64,000 nucleotides of DNA, taken from IMG/VR virus record IMGVR_UViG_3300032236_001129, positions 1 through 64,000 of that record, one strand, 5' to 3'. Origin of the DNA: a virus. Made by a program: the position numbers and the translations under genes. Every line of letters begins with the position of its first letter. Position 1 is the stretch's first letter. Shown here one piece after another: positions 32,074 through 40,653 of the stretch. The notes below the pieces were generated by a model. It saw only the letters and a program-made list of their open reading frames with translations, made no database searches and had not been told where the DNA came from.

Positions 32074-32114
32074 AAAAAGCCCCCCGGCCTTAATTGGTCG
32101 AGGGGCTTTTTTTG
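32074..32114 (+). terminator. Bidirectional terminator between convergent operons
   Basis: AAAAAGCCCC...GGGGCTTTTTTT: a stem AGCCCC/GGGGCT with an inner GGCC...GGTC part, an A-tract on one side and a T-tract on the other. It ends the rightward accessory operon and the leftward acidic-protein gene. Confidence 0.9.
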
Positions 32115-32124
32115 TTTGTGTTGG
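32113..32124 (-). repeat. 12-nt motif copy 13 (reverse orientation)
   Basis: The minus strand reads CCAACACAAACA, four bases after the stop of the leftward acidic-protein gene and before the terminator. It is the only copy on the minus strand and sits exactly where transcription direction changes, so it too is sense. Confidence 0.85.
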
Positions 32125-32128
32125 CCGT

Positions 32129-32284
32129 TTATGCGAGGTCTTCGTCAGCCTCTGGCTCATCGTCTACGATTGAATCCTCTAGGTCTTCTAAATCGTCCTC
32201 ATCGAAATCGAAATCTTCGAAGCCGTCTTCAAGGTCTGCTTCAAAGTCCTCATCGAATAGGTCTGGGTTGATATCTTCTGACAC
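32129..32284 (-). CDS. 51-residue extremely acidic protein
   Basis: GTG start with AAGGAG six bases upstream. Starts MSEDINPDLFDEDFEADLED; the remainder is nearly all Asp, Glu, Phe and Leu (FEDFDFDEDDLEDLED). About half the residues are acidic, with no Lys or Arg. It could be a DNA mimic or a binding tail for a basic partner. It lies ten bases after the ribonucleotide reductase gene in the same transcript. Function unknown. Confidence 0.7.
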   Translation of the reverse strand: MSEDINPDLFDEDFEADLEDGFEDFDFDEDDLEDLEDSIVDDEPEADEDLA

Positions 32285-32293
32285 GCTATCTCC

Positions 32294-34327
32294 TTAGTTA
32301 GTTTTGATGTCTTCTGGATTTACATCTTTAATCATTTTTACTTCACATGCATCTGTAGTGCAATAAGCCTCACCTACAGCATCAAATGCCATTCCAGCAT
32401 AGACGCCGCTCAGATCGATTGGGAACAAAGTCATGCGACCTTCTTCGTACTCTTCAGGATTACTGCGAGTGTATGGCATTTGTGGGTATGACCCATCATC
32501 CATTGCTAAGAATGAAACAGTCTTAAGTTGTCCATCATACATATGCAAAGCCGTACCGATCGCCTCAGCTTCATTCTTAGGGTCAAATGATACGGTTACA
32601 GATACAGAATTGTCAGACCAATAGCGTTGTGCTGTTGCAGCAAGCGCCATCTTCTCATAGATAGATACTTCCTTCTCAGAGCGCACAGCTGATGCCTGGA
32701 TTGGGAAGTAAACCACCGATGTTGTATCCGGAGAGTTAACCTCAGGTTCAACACGGTAATTAGCCATCTTAAATAGTGGGAGCATCGGATCATTGTTAGC
32801 GAAACGAATGGTGCGTAGGAAGTGCTTTCCGCCTGGTGTCCAGTGAACTCCTGGTGATTCTCCAGCCAAAATAGATACAGTTCCTGAAGGCTTGATGGTT
32901 GTGGTCTTGATCGACTCACGGATACCTAGCCATTCTGAGTAACTCTTATCATACTGTTGGACGGTCGTATACCCCTCGTCCATCCACTTACGTAGGATCG
33001 GAAGACCCTTTGTATCAGCAAAGTTAGCCACACCGGAGATTGATGTTCCAATACGGCGGTTACGTTGCATGATGGCGTTGGTCTCTTCCCAGTGGGTAGG
33101 AAGCAGGGTTACAGTCTTTGCATATAGATATGCAAACTTAAGAGTGCGCTTGAAGTCTTCCAAGGTCTCATGTCGGCCGATGTAGGTCTCAACGAGAGTA
33201 CAGCACTCCATAGATTCTAGGGATTGCTCAGCACATGGGTTATACCCGGCAGCACGCCAGTCTTTGTTATTGATTGGGTCTGATAGACGACCATACTGAC
33301 GAGTTACGTCCATCCAAATCACGCCAGGCTCGCCGTTGCGGGCAATACCATCAATGATAGGAGATAGGTCTTGTCCTACAGATACCTCAACAGAGTTGTT
33401 TGACATCCAGCCATGTCCCATGCGCTCAGGGTACATGTCGTAATTCTTAAGATTAAGAAATACCTCATCATCTACCTTGCCCATTAGAAGCTCAGCTGAT
33501 CGGCGTACGTTACCTGATACTACGCAGACACCGATTAGGTTTCCAAGGTCTGCGATATCACGAACCGTAACCTTCTGTCCAGCACGTCCAGAGAAGATAC
33601 TCTCAATGTGCTTATGAAGTTTGATTAATGGTTCTGCTCCGGCGGCAGTTCCGCCAAAGGTTTTAATCGGAGTACCTGCCGGCCGGATTTGGCTGTAGTC
33701 AAATACAGGCCTCTTCTTATCTGCTGTAAGGTAGCTGTTGATGACTGTGGTGGTACTTTCAACCCATCCTTCTCGGGTGTCCGGGATGATGATGGGGTCT
33801 GAATCTGGTTGTGGGTCATAGATCGTAAAGTCCTTGTCTGCACCCTTTGTATCGAAGCCAACGCCAACTCCCAGCATTGAGGCTTCCATTAAGAATGCGA
33901 ATGGTTTTGCAGGGTTGAGTTTGGTCATCGCATCTGTGGATACAAAGGAACAGTTCTGCAACGCTGCAGAATTCTTCTGAACATTGACGAGGGGGGTTCC
34001 CATCATCCATAGACCACGACCAGGTGGAGTCCATTTGAATTCGAACATACGGTCGAATGCTTCTTTTGCCGAGGTCTGAGCCTTGACATCTGACCATGGG
34101 AGTCTTTGACTCTTGGCATGGTCTTTTTGGATTGAGTACATGCCATTGATGACACGCTCACAAGTATCTGCCCAAGTCTCCTTGGTGCCGTCCTCTTTAA
34201 GGCGGGAGTAGGTTCTGATAAAGGTAATCTCCCCAACAGAGTTACCCGCCGCATCCATATAGCCCCAGTTAACCTTCTTGGAACGGTAGGAATTGACAAA
34301 GTCTTCAGCGAGTTTAAACGAAAACAA
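32294..34327 (-). CDS. Class II (B12-dependent) ribonucleoside-triphosphate reductase
   Basis: A 677-residue monomeric RTPR-type enzyme that makes deoxynucleotides using adenosylcobalamin. Seen: LQNCSFVST with Cys126 (first redox Cys), GVGVGFDTKGAD near 153-164, NPCAEQSLESMECC with radical Cys364 and Glu366, and the C-terminal reducing pair CTTDAC (Cys656/Cys661). The TTG start at 34327 is supported by the family's usual N-terminus (MFSFKLAEDFVNSYRSKKV) and by GAGG upstream; no ATG is possible, because a stop codon precedes it in frame. It lets the phage make dNTPs independent of oxygen if the host supplies B12. Confidence 0.92.
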   Translation of the reverse strand: MFSFKLAEDFVNSYRSKKVNWGYMDAAGNSVGEITFIRTYSRLKEDGTKETWADTCERVINGMYSIQKDHAKSQRLPWSDVKAQTSAKEAFDRMFEFKWTPPGRGLWMMGTPLVNVQKNSAALQNCSFVSTDAMTKLNPAKPFAFLMEASMLGVGVGFDTKGADKDFTIYDPQPDSDPIIIPDTREGWVESTTTVINSYLTADKKRPVFDYSQIRPAGTPIKTFGGTAAGAEPLIKLHKHIESIFSGRAGQKVTVRDIADLGNLIGVCVVSGNVRRSAELLMGKVDDEVFLNLKNYDMYPERMGHGWMSNNSVEVSVGQDLSPIIDGIARNGEPGVIWMDVTRQYGRLSDPINNKDWRAAGYNPCAEQSLESMECCTLVETYIGRHETLEDFKRTLKFAYLYAKTVTLLPTHWEETNAIMQRNRRIGTSISGVANFADTKGLPILRKWMDEGYTTVQQYDKSYSEWLGIRESIKTTTIKPSGTVSILAGESPGVHWTPGGKHFLRTIRFANNDPMLPLFKMANYRVEPEVNSPDTTSVVYFPIQASAVRSEKEVSIYEKMALAATAQRYWSDNSVSVTVSFDPKNEAEAIGTALHMYDGQLKTVSFLAMDDGSYPQMPYTRSNPEEYEEGRMTLFPIDLSGVYAGMAFDAVGEAYCTTDACEVKMIKDVNPEDIKTN

Positions 34328-34369
34328 AATACAGCCTCATTTCTTGATAGTTATCACTATTATCAGGTA

Positions 34370-35848
34370 TTACAGATTAAAGCCCTCATCTAATATTTTA
34401 CTCGATTGGGCCTCACTTAGTCCACCGTTGGGGAGCTCACGGAGGGTGTTAGCTTTATCACCAAATAGGGCTGACAGCACACCACCAGAGGTTTGACGCT
34501 CTGCCGTGATACGAATGAACTCTTTATTTTCTTCCAGTTCCTTCATTTGTCCAACCAACTTAAAGAGTCGGTCGATTTCTTGGCCGGTGTTAGGATCTGG
34601 GTATCCACCGTTCAATTCTTCAGCATATCGTGCAAAAGCGACTCTAGCGCCCTGCATTTCGATCATTGTGTTTAATAATCCCTTGAGTTGGTCTTTAGTT
34701 TTTACCTCGACTGGGAGGTTGAAGGCGCAACTATTAGCAGGTTTGAAAGCCGGACAGTTGGCTGCCACAAAGCAGGTATCGCATTGACGAAGCGAAGCTG
34801 AGGTGCTCTGAAGAACTGAAACGTCCTTGATAACATCTCTGCCATCTTCATCTTTCTCAACTACGGTCTTAGTTTTTACACCAAAAACTGGGAGAATTTT
34901 ACGGTCATCTGAGTCTCTTTCAGCTAAAACTTTCCTACCTTCTTGAGGTCTGTTATCAGGAAGTAACCCCCCTGTTTCCGCACTTCCGGGGTCATCCATA
35001 TACTCGCTGTTATCAGCTAACTTCTTACCGGATCTCTTATCCAAGGCATTCTCCAATTGCAAGTAGCTCCAAATAGCGAGGCGGGTTACCTCGTTACTAT
35101 CGTCATTAATAATCTTGTCGTAGTCCAAGCCAGCCTTCTCAATGATCGCTTTATAGCGAGGGCGTGCCTGGTCTTTCTGCTTCTTCTGGTAGCGTACCAA
35201 TCGGGTACCGTCCCAGACAATTGTCTCGCCTCGCATCATAGGGCTGAGCCAAGAAAGGCTACTAGCTGTGGTCAAGGCTACCTGCCGTAGGTTATCAGGT
35301 TTAGCACATGCCACACCATGAAACTGCAGGTCAGGAAACTCGTGTAGAAGGGCTCTAGAACGGGCTGCAAGGCTGGTGTCGTCCTCTAGGGTCTCTCCCA
35401 GTAGAGCAACGTTTAAGAAGCGCTCTGCGAGGCCGTAGAGGGCTGTATGGCCCTGTTCCTGGTGCCATACTACCCATAGCTTTTCATCACCGATATTATC
35501 GATCATCGTGTTTCGGTGATAATTAGACCAAGCAGGCCCTAAGGCCTTGACATCAAGTTCAGTAGCTCCTGTGATTCTATCGGCATTGATACCGACCCAT
35601 TCCTCATAGGACTCTGCGTACTCTTGAAGTTCTCGTTCAGTTAGGTTCAGATCATTGATCTGGTGGCCTCCGCCGTCAACGTAGACCTGAACATCATCCG
35701 GGAATCTTCCCTGGATCAGGTAGTCTTTGGTTTTAGGCAAGCCACGCTTGACTAAACGATAATAGTTAATACTGACGTGCTTAACGCCCATGTCAGTTAA
35801 AAGGATTCGGTGGGACGGTACTTCAGCCCCCATGAAGACTAGATTCAT
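34370..35848 (-). CDS. Putative TGT-like TIM-barrel protein with Cys cluster
   Basis: A 492-residue protein. Residues 1-200 read like a TIM barrel related to tRNA-guanine transglycosylases and DpdA: HVSINYYRLVKRG, VQVYVDGGGHQ, ELDVKALGPAW, LWVVWHQEQGHTALYGLAERF, VALLGE, FHGVACAKPDNLRQ. The middle (about 285-345) is a charged linker. Then CDTCFVAANCPAFKPANSC (four Cys, possible metal site) and a coiled-coil end. If TGT-like, it could insert a 7-deazaguanine into DNA or RNA. The relation is judged by eye and is not certain. Confidence 0.55.
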   Translation of the reverse strand: MNLVFMGAEVPSHRILLTDMGVKHVSINYYRLVKRGLPKTKDYLIQGRFPDDVQVYVDGGGHQINDLNLTERELQEYAESYEEWVGINADRITGATELDVKALGPAWSNYHRNTMIDNIGDEKLWVVWHQEQGHTALYGLAERFLNVALLGETLEDDTSLAARSRALLHEFPDLQFHGVACAKPDNLRQVALTTASSLSWLSPMMRGETIVWDGTRLVRYQKKQKDQARPRYKAIIEKAGLDYDKIINDDSNEVTRLAIWSYLQLENALDKRSGKKLADNSEYMDDPGSAETGGLLPDNRPQEGRKVLAERDSDDRKILPVFGVKTKTVVEKDEDGRDVIKDVSVLQSTSASLRQCDTCFVAANCPAFKPANSCAFNLPVEVKTKDQLKGLLNTMIEMQGARVAFARYAEELNGGYPDPNTGQEIDRLFKLVGQMKELEENKEFIRITAERQTSGGVLSALFGDKANTLRELPNGGLSEAQSSKILDEGFNL

Positions 35849-36306
35849 TCGAACCGGTTGATTCTACTACCTAGATGGGCTTGAAGCAAAGCGTCACGTT
35901 GACGATCCACCTCGTTTTGAAGGTCTTCCCAAGGTTTAACAACTCTGTTAGTTCTAACAAAGCGTGGAGATGCAAACATCATAGCTGGAATACCCATGGC
36001 TAGAGCTGCGGCACAGAAGTCCGCATCAGCATCAATAAAAAGATCAACTTTACCTTTAGACTTTGCGATGTCTAGATGACGTAGGCGCAATTCCTGGCCT
36101 TCAAAGAACTTTGAATTATCATAGATCTCGCCATAGCCAACAATCATGTGGCTGCGGAGCCAATGTTCCGTCTTATCCGGATCCATGTCAGAACTTAGAA
36201 CGACACGATAAAACTCAGAAAGAATTCTAAATAGCTTGATTCCTTCCGGGATAGGATCTCCTACCTCGGTCATTAAGACGCCTTCTATGGCGATAATTGC
36301 TGACAT
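35845..36306 (-). CDS. HAD-like protein with altered catalytic motif
   Basis: A 153-residue protein with the order of HAD-fold motifs: IIAIEGVLMTE (motif I, with Glu where the nucleophile Asp normally is), VVLSSDMD (motif II Ser), and VDLFIDADADFCAAALAMGI (motif IV) then PAMMFA. The substitution of the nucleophile suggests a non-catalytic or altered role. It overlaps the TGT-like gene by four bases, so they may act together. Confidence 0.6.
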   Translation of the reverse strand: MSAIIAIEGVLMTEVGDPIPEGIKLFRILSEFYRVVLSSDMDPDKTEHWLRSHMIVGYGEIYDNSKFFEGQELRLRHLDIAKSKGKVDLFIDADADFCAAALAMGIPAMMFASPRFVRTNRVVKPWEDLQNEVDRQRDALLQAHLGSRINRFE

Positions 36307-36407
36307 TATTCCTCTTCATCGTTGTCCAAATGTTTCTGCTCACAAAGTCTTGCGAGAGAAGCTACCACGTACATCTTGTTACATAACTGGCACTGGTACC
36401 TGTCCAT
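36306..36407 (-). CDS. 33-residue zinc microprotein
   Basis: MDRYQCQLCNKMYVVASLAR, then LCEQKHLDNDEEE: Cys-x2-Cys ... Cys-x3-His, a minimal zinc finger. The stop overlaps the HAD-like gene start (TAATG). Unknown. Confidence 0.55.
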   Translation of the reverse strand: MDRYQCQLCNKMYVVASLARLCEQKHLDNDEEE

Positions 36408-36421
36408 ATGCCTATTGTACC

Positions 36422-36724
36422 TTACTTCTTGCCTTTATTCCTTTTTGAGATTGCCGCAGCTTTCTTTTTAGCGTCAGCTTTTGAGCTAGCGCCCCAAGCC
36501 TGTAACGATAGAAGCAGACGTGTTGGTTCGCCATTTGGCTTGTGCTCTGGGCCAGAAGCATTTCCCATACGTGCCAAAAATGAGGCACGGCGTGGGTTAT
36601 CTCCAGATTTAACTGGTGCCTTTAGATTGTGACCTTCTGCCTTAGCAGATGCACGACCCTTAGCGTTAAGTCCACCTTTAGGGTTCTTACCTTCTTTGCG
36701 TTGCCAAGCTGGTGTTGAAGCCAT
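36422..36724 (-). CDS. DUF6321-like basic protein
   Basis: A 100-residue protein with the family pattern WQRKEGKNPKGGLNAKGRAS, SGDNPRRASFLARMGNASGP and TRLLLSLQAWGASSKADAKK. The family is common in phages and of unknown function; the strong positive charge and the GRAS/RRAS elements suggest nucleic-acid contact. Confidence 0.75.
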   Translation of the reverse strand: MASTPAWQRKEGKNPKGGLNAKGRASAKAEGHNLKAPVKSGDNPRRASFLARMGNASGPEHKPNGEPTRLLLSLQAWGASSKADAKKKAAAISKRNKGKK

Positions 36725-36891
36725 TACTTTTTCTTCTTTCGTGCGGCTGCAATATTATCTACAGCATTTGGATATGGGCGACCTGCAGCTTTAGCTCTAG
36801 CCTTAGCAGAGGCTTTTTGACTCTTACTTAATTTTGAATGCTTACCGCCGTCAGGATCTTTTTTATCCCAAACTGGTTTTTCTTTAGCCAC
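36724..36891 (-). CDS. 55-residue basic phage protein
   Basis: MAKEKPVWDKKDPDGGKHSK..., then ARAKAAGRPYPNAVDNIAAA. GTG start overlapping the previous gene by eight bases, with AAGGAG eight bases upstream. The AxAKAAGRPYPNxVDN pattern recurs in other phages as an uncharacterised small protein. Confidence 0.65.
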   Translation of the reverse strand: MAKEKPVWDKKDPDGGKHSKLSKSQKASAKARAKAAGRPYPNAVDNIAAARKKKK

Positions 36892-37798
36892 GAAGTGATC
36901 TCCTTATCAGAGTAGATGTTGAAGGCAGTTCAATTCCATAAAGCTCTTGTTGGGTCTTCTTCTCTTTAGATTCTCTTTGATCTTTGATAGCTCTCAATGC
37001 TTGGATAGCACCAGATTGCTTGCCGGCTTGCCAACGATAGTTGTGGAAGTCAGAGTATCCGGATCCAACCTGGCTAAATGCAATCTTACGACCATGGTGA
37101 ACATCGTCATAGAATGCAATAGCTTGATCCTGAGCTAGCTTCAGCTTTGTTTCTGCGTTGATACGATAAGCATCGTTAGGTGCGTTTCTAAGATCATTGA
37201 TAGCTCTGTTGTGACGTTCCAAGATTTCTACAGCCATGTCATGATCACGCTGTGCTTTTTGTTCCCAGTCACGGCTGTAAGGTGGTTGAGGATTATGTTC
37301 TGGTCGAACAGTCCAGCCATCTGCAATTAGATCATAAGCTGCGTACGGATTGATCTCACGAATATCTGTAGCAGGATTTACATAGTATGTAAGTTCGTAG
37401 CCTTCCCAGTTACGGGTGTTAGGCATAATCTCAGAGTTAAAACTCTCATTGAACATAGCTGCAATCTCATTGTTAGAGAAGCCGGTATATTCTGGGTTAG
37501 CTTGGCGGAATTTGGTGTACTCAATACCAACTAGGCAATCTAGATCGCCAGGTTGACGGGCTGCCTGCCATTGGTATGAGACACCAGATCCCGCAAGCCA
37601 AGCCTTAGTCCATTTGTATGGATCATTGAAGTTACGACTTAGATAGTCAAATAGAATCTCTAAGATTCCATCTCGCATAGATATGCGAAGTGAATCACCT
37701 TGGAATAAACGTGGGTCTAACTCAGCTGCGGGTGCGCTGAAATAAGAAGTAGCCCCGGGTGTGATACCCGGAGCTTCCATATAGTCGTAAATTCCCAT
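36884..37798 (-). CDS. Nucleotidyltransferase-fold protein
   Basis: A 304-residue protein. WLAGSGVSYQWQAARQ followed by PGDLDCLVGIEY gives the GS...DxD signature of the pol-beta nucleotidyltransferase superfamily near residues 70-95. The second half is helical (residues about 180-290) with DVHHGRKIAFSQ and a Lys/Glu-rich end. It may modify a nucleotide, tRNA or protein by nucleotidyl transfer. The DxD is intact; the target is unknown. Confidence 0.6.
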   Translation of the reverse strand: MGIYDYMEAPGITPGATSYFSAPAAELDPRLFQGDSLRISMRDGILEILFDYLSRNFNDPYKWTKAWLAGSGVSYQWQAARQPGDLDCLVGIEYTKFRQANPEYTGFSNNEIAAMFNESFNSEIMPNTRNWEGYELTYYVNPATDIREINPYAAYDLIADGWTVRPEHNPQPPYSRDWEQKAQRDHDMAVEILERHNRAINDLRNAPNDAYRINAETKLKLAQDQAIAFYDDVHHGRKIAFSQVGSGYSDFHNYRWQAGKQSGAIQALRAIKDQRESKEKKTQQELYGIELPSTSTLIRRSLRG

Positions 37799-37850
37799 AT
37801 GCGTATTCTTCCATCCTGTACGTCGTTACGTCTCGGCTTGAAGACTACAA

Positions 37851-38135
37851 TTATTTAGCTTCTTTAGCTGCCTTTGCCTCTTCTGCAATAGCTGCAATGC
37901 GAATAGCTGAATATTCAGCTGCTGCTTGAGCCTGAAGATCCATAAGTATTTCAGAGGTGTAGCGGCGAACTTCGATAAGAGTTGCTTCACGCTCTACAGG
38001 TACTGTAAAGATTGAAGGGTTCTTCTCAATGAATACATTTCCGCCCTCATCAATGAGTACTGCAAATCCTGCAGTAAGTTTAGGAGCGTTTGTAGCAGGA
38101 GTTTCTGCTGCTGGTGTTGTTACTTCTTCTGACAT
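37851..38135 (-). CDS. 94-residue Ala/Glu-rich protein
   Basis: MSEEVTTPAAETPATNAPKL (flexible), a strand pair (GFAVLIDEGGNVFIEKN) and a long Ala-rich helix at the end (EYSAIRIAAIAEEAKAAK). Unknown. Confidence 0.65.
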   Translation of the reverse strand: MSEEVTTPAAETPATNAPKLTAGFAVLIDEGGNVFIEKNPSIFTVPVEREATLIEVRRYTSEILMDLQAQAAAEYSAIRIAAIAEEAKAAKEAK

Positions 38136-38143
38136 GTCATTTC

Positions 38144-38722
38144 CTATTCGTATAGTCCGAGTTTTTTACGGTTCTGTTCTACTACGTACGTTTTAGCTGG
38201 GCAGAAATCGCAAAGGTAAACCTTTGTGCTAGCCGACTTCGCTGCGCTATCTAGACCGAGATCCTTACGGATATCGTCAGTTCCTTTAGGGATTAGTCGC
38301 TTCTTTTCTGACTTCCAATCCATACAGCCTTCTGTAGGACGCAGATGAAGGTTAAAGCACTTCATAGCGTCATCACCAAAGGTTGCTTTAGTTGTGTAAT
38401 AGTCTGGGTCAATGTCTGCTAGACCGCCACCGACTCTATTTCTGAGATTCTCAATGATCTGCTTCTTTACCTCAGGACGTGAATAAAGCTTAACTCCCAC
38501 TTTAGATAGGAAGCCTGAGTGTGGAATGCCGGCAGATTGGTGATTATCAATTAGAACCTGCAGCAATACGTCATCATCTGGATGACCTTCGTAATCTGGC
38601 AGCTCTTCAATTGTCTTGCAGTTATAGCAATAGAGTAGACGGATCTTAGGACCGTCGTCTTTAATCTCTGTATATGTGCCCTCGTCGGCATTGCCGCCTT
38701 GGCCTAAAATTGGAATGCTCAT
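38144..38722 (-). CDS. 192-residue protein with zinc-binding ends
   Basis: N-terminal knuckle LLYCYNCKTIEELP and C-terminal knuckle VYLCDFCPAKTYV frame a helical core (VKKQIIENLRNRVGGGL...). His/Cys in MKCFNLHLRPTEGCMDWK may add ligands. First gene after the promoter at 38739-38760. I do not know the family. Confidence 0.7.
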   Translation of the reverse strand: MSIPILGQGGNADEGTYTEIKDDGPKIRLLYCYNCKTIEELPDYEGHPDDDVLLQVLIDNHQSAGIPHSGFLSKVGVKLYSRPEVKKQIIENLRNRVGGGLADIDPDYYTTKATFGDDAMKCFNLHLRPTEGCMDWKSEKKRLIPKGTDDIRKDLGLDSAAKSASTKVYLCDFCPAKTYVVEQNRKKLGLYE

Positions 38723-38738
38723 TGTTTACCCCACTTAT

Positions 38739-38760
38739 CCCTCTATACAATATCGTACCA
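38739..38760 (-). promoter_or_regulatory. Extended -10 promoter (copy e)
   Basis: Minus strand TGGTACGATATTGTATAGAG then GG. TG-n-TACGAT extended -10 followed by ATTGTATAGAGGG; drives the 192-residue gene, whose ATG is 17 bases beyond the element. Confidence 0.65.
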
Positions 38761-38767
38761 CAGATTG

Positions 38768-40093
38768 CTAGAGTCCCCGACCACCATTAAACTCATTGTT
38801 ACGGGATAGGTAGCTCTGCCAATCTTCATCTTCGTTCTCTACGTTACGCTCGTGAGTTTCCATGCCTGCTCCGCTAACTTCTTCCATATATCGGGAGAAA
38901 GCGCCGGCACGGCGGGAGATTGGTAGGGGTTGTTGCTTTTTACGAACCTCTTCGTTGCTTACCTTAGGGGTAGCCTTTGTTTGAAGCGATGAAAGAACAT
39001 AGTTTGGAGTTACTACGCCTTCTCCATGCTGCTCAATAATAGAATGTAAAGATTCACGGTCTAGCTTTTTACCGGATTTATGATGAGCAAGAACAGCCTT
39101 CATGACATTGTCAATAGGCGCATTACCTTTTCCAATAGGCGTATCTGTTCGCTCAGAATGTGGCTTAACATAGTTGCCTCGAGCAATACCTTTTCTACGT
39201 CCTTCAGCAGACTCACCAAGAGTGAGCATACTTCTTACAGGAACGCCGGATTTACCGACAAAGTAGTTTTCTTTATCAGCTTTGCGCTTCTCTTCTTGTT
39301 CTTCACCAATTTTTGCTAGCTGCTCAGGAGTTTTACCGCTGCTAAGCGTCTGCTTATCCTCTTTAGATAATTCTTCCCAGTTACGTCCAGCCATGCCTTT
39401 ACGAGCACGCTCTAGAGCCGTATTAAGAGCTGTTTCTTTATACTCAGGTGTACGAGTCTGTGCAGGCAATGGTTTTGTTGTTCCAGGTGTGCGACCAGCA
39501 CCTGCATATGGAGTCATTTGTCCAAACCAGGAGCGCTCATCTTCTGGGCTAACGCCATGATGAAAGATCATACCGGCAGACATGACTGCTTTAACATCAT
39601 TGCTCATGCCAGCTTGCTCATGAACAATACGATTTTCAACGTCAGGTGTAATAGGTTCTGGAGACTTTACGTAGATATCTGGGTTATCTTTACGCCAGTT
39701 AGCCAAGTGCTCTTGTTCTTCAGATAAATGTTTAGGGCATAGGGGAAAACCTACTCCACCAATTGTGCTTGAAGAAGGGGTGTGAAAAATATGGGTAGCT
39801 TGAGGATGACTTTGATCGTGATCTTCACTCTTAAAGTGACAAGCAACACCTTGGCCAACTCTACGACGAGAAGTAACCGCAGTTCTTTTTACAGTTCCTG
39901 GTGTACCTGAAGCAGGGTTTGGTTGGAATACTTCCATGCTCTTTTGCTTAGGGCGATGCTTAGGTTCTTTAGGGCCTTCAGTAATTTGAAGACTATTACC
40001 TTCGTCATTGCTCTCATCTTCAGGGTCGTAAACAGAACGAATGTTCTTACCTGCATACGTTCTAGCAAACCCTAAGATATCTTCAACGGACAT
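38768..40093 (-). CDS. 441-residue mostly disordered protein
   Basis: A polar protein with many Pro, Lys, Glu and Thr segments. A possible folded part near residues 80-150 (GVACHFKSEDHDQSH..., FPLCPKHLSEEQEH) has Cys/His that could bind zinc. The composition resembles the 1163-residue protein at 8-12 kb, including KTPEQLAKIGEEQEEKRKAD-type runs. Unknown. Confidence 0.7.
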   Translation of the reverse strand: MSVEDILGFARTYAGKNIRSVYDPEDESNDEGNSLQITEGPKEPKHRPKQKSMEVFQPNPASGTPGTVKRTAVTSRRRVGQGVACHFKSEDHDQSHPQATHIFHTPSSSTIGGVGFPLCPKHLSEEQEHLANWRKDNPDIYVKSPEPITPDVENRIVHEQAGMSNDVKAVMSAGMIFHHGVSPEDERSWFGQMTPYAGAGRTPGTTKPLPAQTRTPEYKETALNTALERARKGMAGRNWEELSKEDKQTLSSGKTPEQLAKIGEEQEEKRKADKENYFVGKSGVPVRSMLTLGESAEGRRKGIARGNYVKPHSERTDTPIGKGNAPIDNVMKAVLAHHKSGKKLDRESLHSIIEQHGEGVVTPNYVLSSLQTKATPKVSNEEVRKKQQPLPISRRAGAFSRYMEEVSGAGMETHERNVENEDEDWQSYLSRNNEFNGGRGL

Positions 40094-40095
40094 TG

Positions 40096-40353
40096 TTATT
40101 TCCAGTCGTTGGCGTTGTACTCATGACTTACATCATTGCGTAAATTTTTGATTGCTTCTGGGCGTACATTTCCCTTAGCATCACGAGCACCCATTGGTAG
40201 GTTAATCTTATCATCATCTGGAGAACCTTCTTTTCCACCGGTAGCTACCCAGTGAGCGTGAAGGCGTGCAATTTCTTCATCGGGATTCCAAGGCTTACGT
40301 GGTGTAGGGCGAACCTGCTTGCGTAACTTAGAACGATCTGGTACGTTGCTCAT
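40096..40353 (-). CDS. 85-residue basic protein
   Basis: MSNVPDRSKLRKQVRPTPRK..., with GGKEGSPDDDKINLPMG; Pro/Arg-rich, probably disordered. Unknown. Overlaps the next gene upstream by TAATG. Confidence 0.6.
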   Translation of the reverse strand: MSNVPDRSKLRKQVRPTPRKPWNPDEEIARLHAHWVATGGKEGSPDDDKINLPMGARDAKGNVRPEAIKNLRNDVSHEYNANDWK

Positions 40354-40652
40354 TAGTATCCTTCCGGCCTTCTTGATTCTCTTGCTCGTTTAATAGCCCT
40401 ACCTTCACTAATAGAGTGAAGTTTTCCTTCTTGTTGGCCATTTTTAAAATAGTTAGTTCTTCCTAACTCCATATTCAAAGAGTCTTTGACGTCCCCAGAG
40501 TTTTCTATAGCACTATTAATATGAGTATCTAAAGCGCCTACTTTTACTTTAGGAAAATCAATTACTTTGGCATCTGGAAGACTTTGAAAGTATTTTTTAA
40601 GGCCATGACGCCTACGAGTTTCTCTGACTATAGTTTTAATATCTTTAGCCAT
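40353..40652 (-). CDS. 99-residue basic protein
   Basis: MAKDIKTIVRETRRRHGLKK..., then HINSAIENSGDVKDSL; ends GRAIKRARESRRPEGY. Charged, helical start. Unknown. Confidence 0.6.
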   Translation of the reverse strand: MAKDIKTIVRETRRRHGLKKYFQSLPDAKVIDFPKVKVGALDTHINSAIENSGDVKDSLNMELGRTNYFKNGQQEGKLHSISEGRAIKRARESRRPEGY

Positions 40653-40653
40653 A

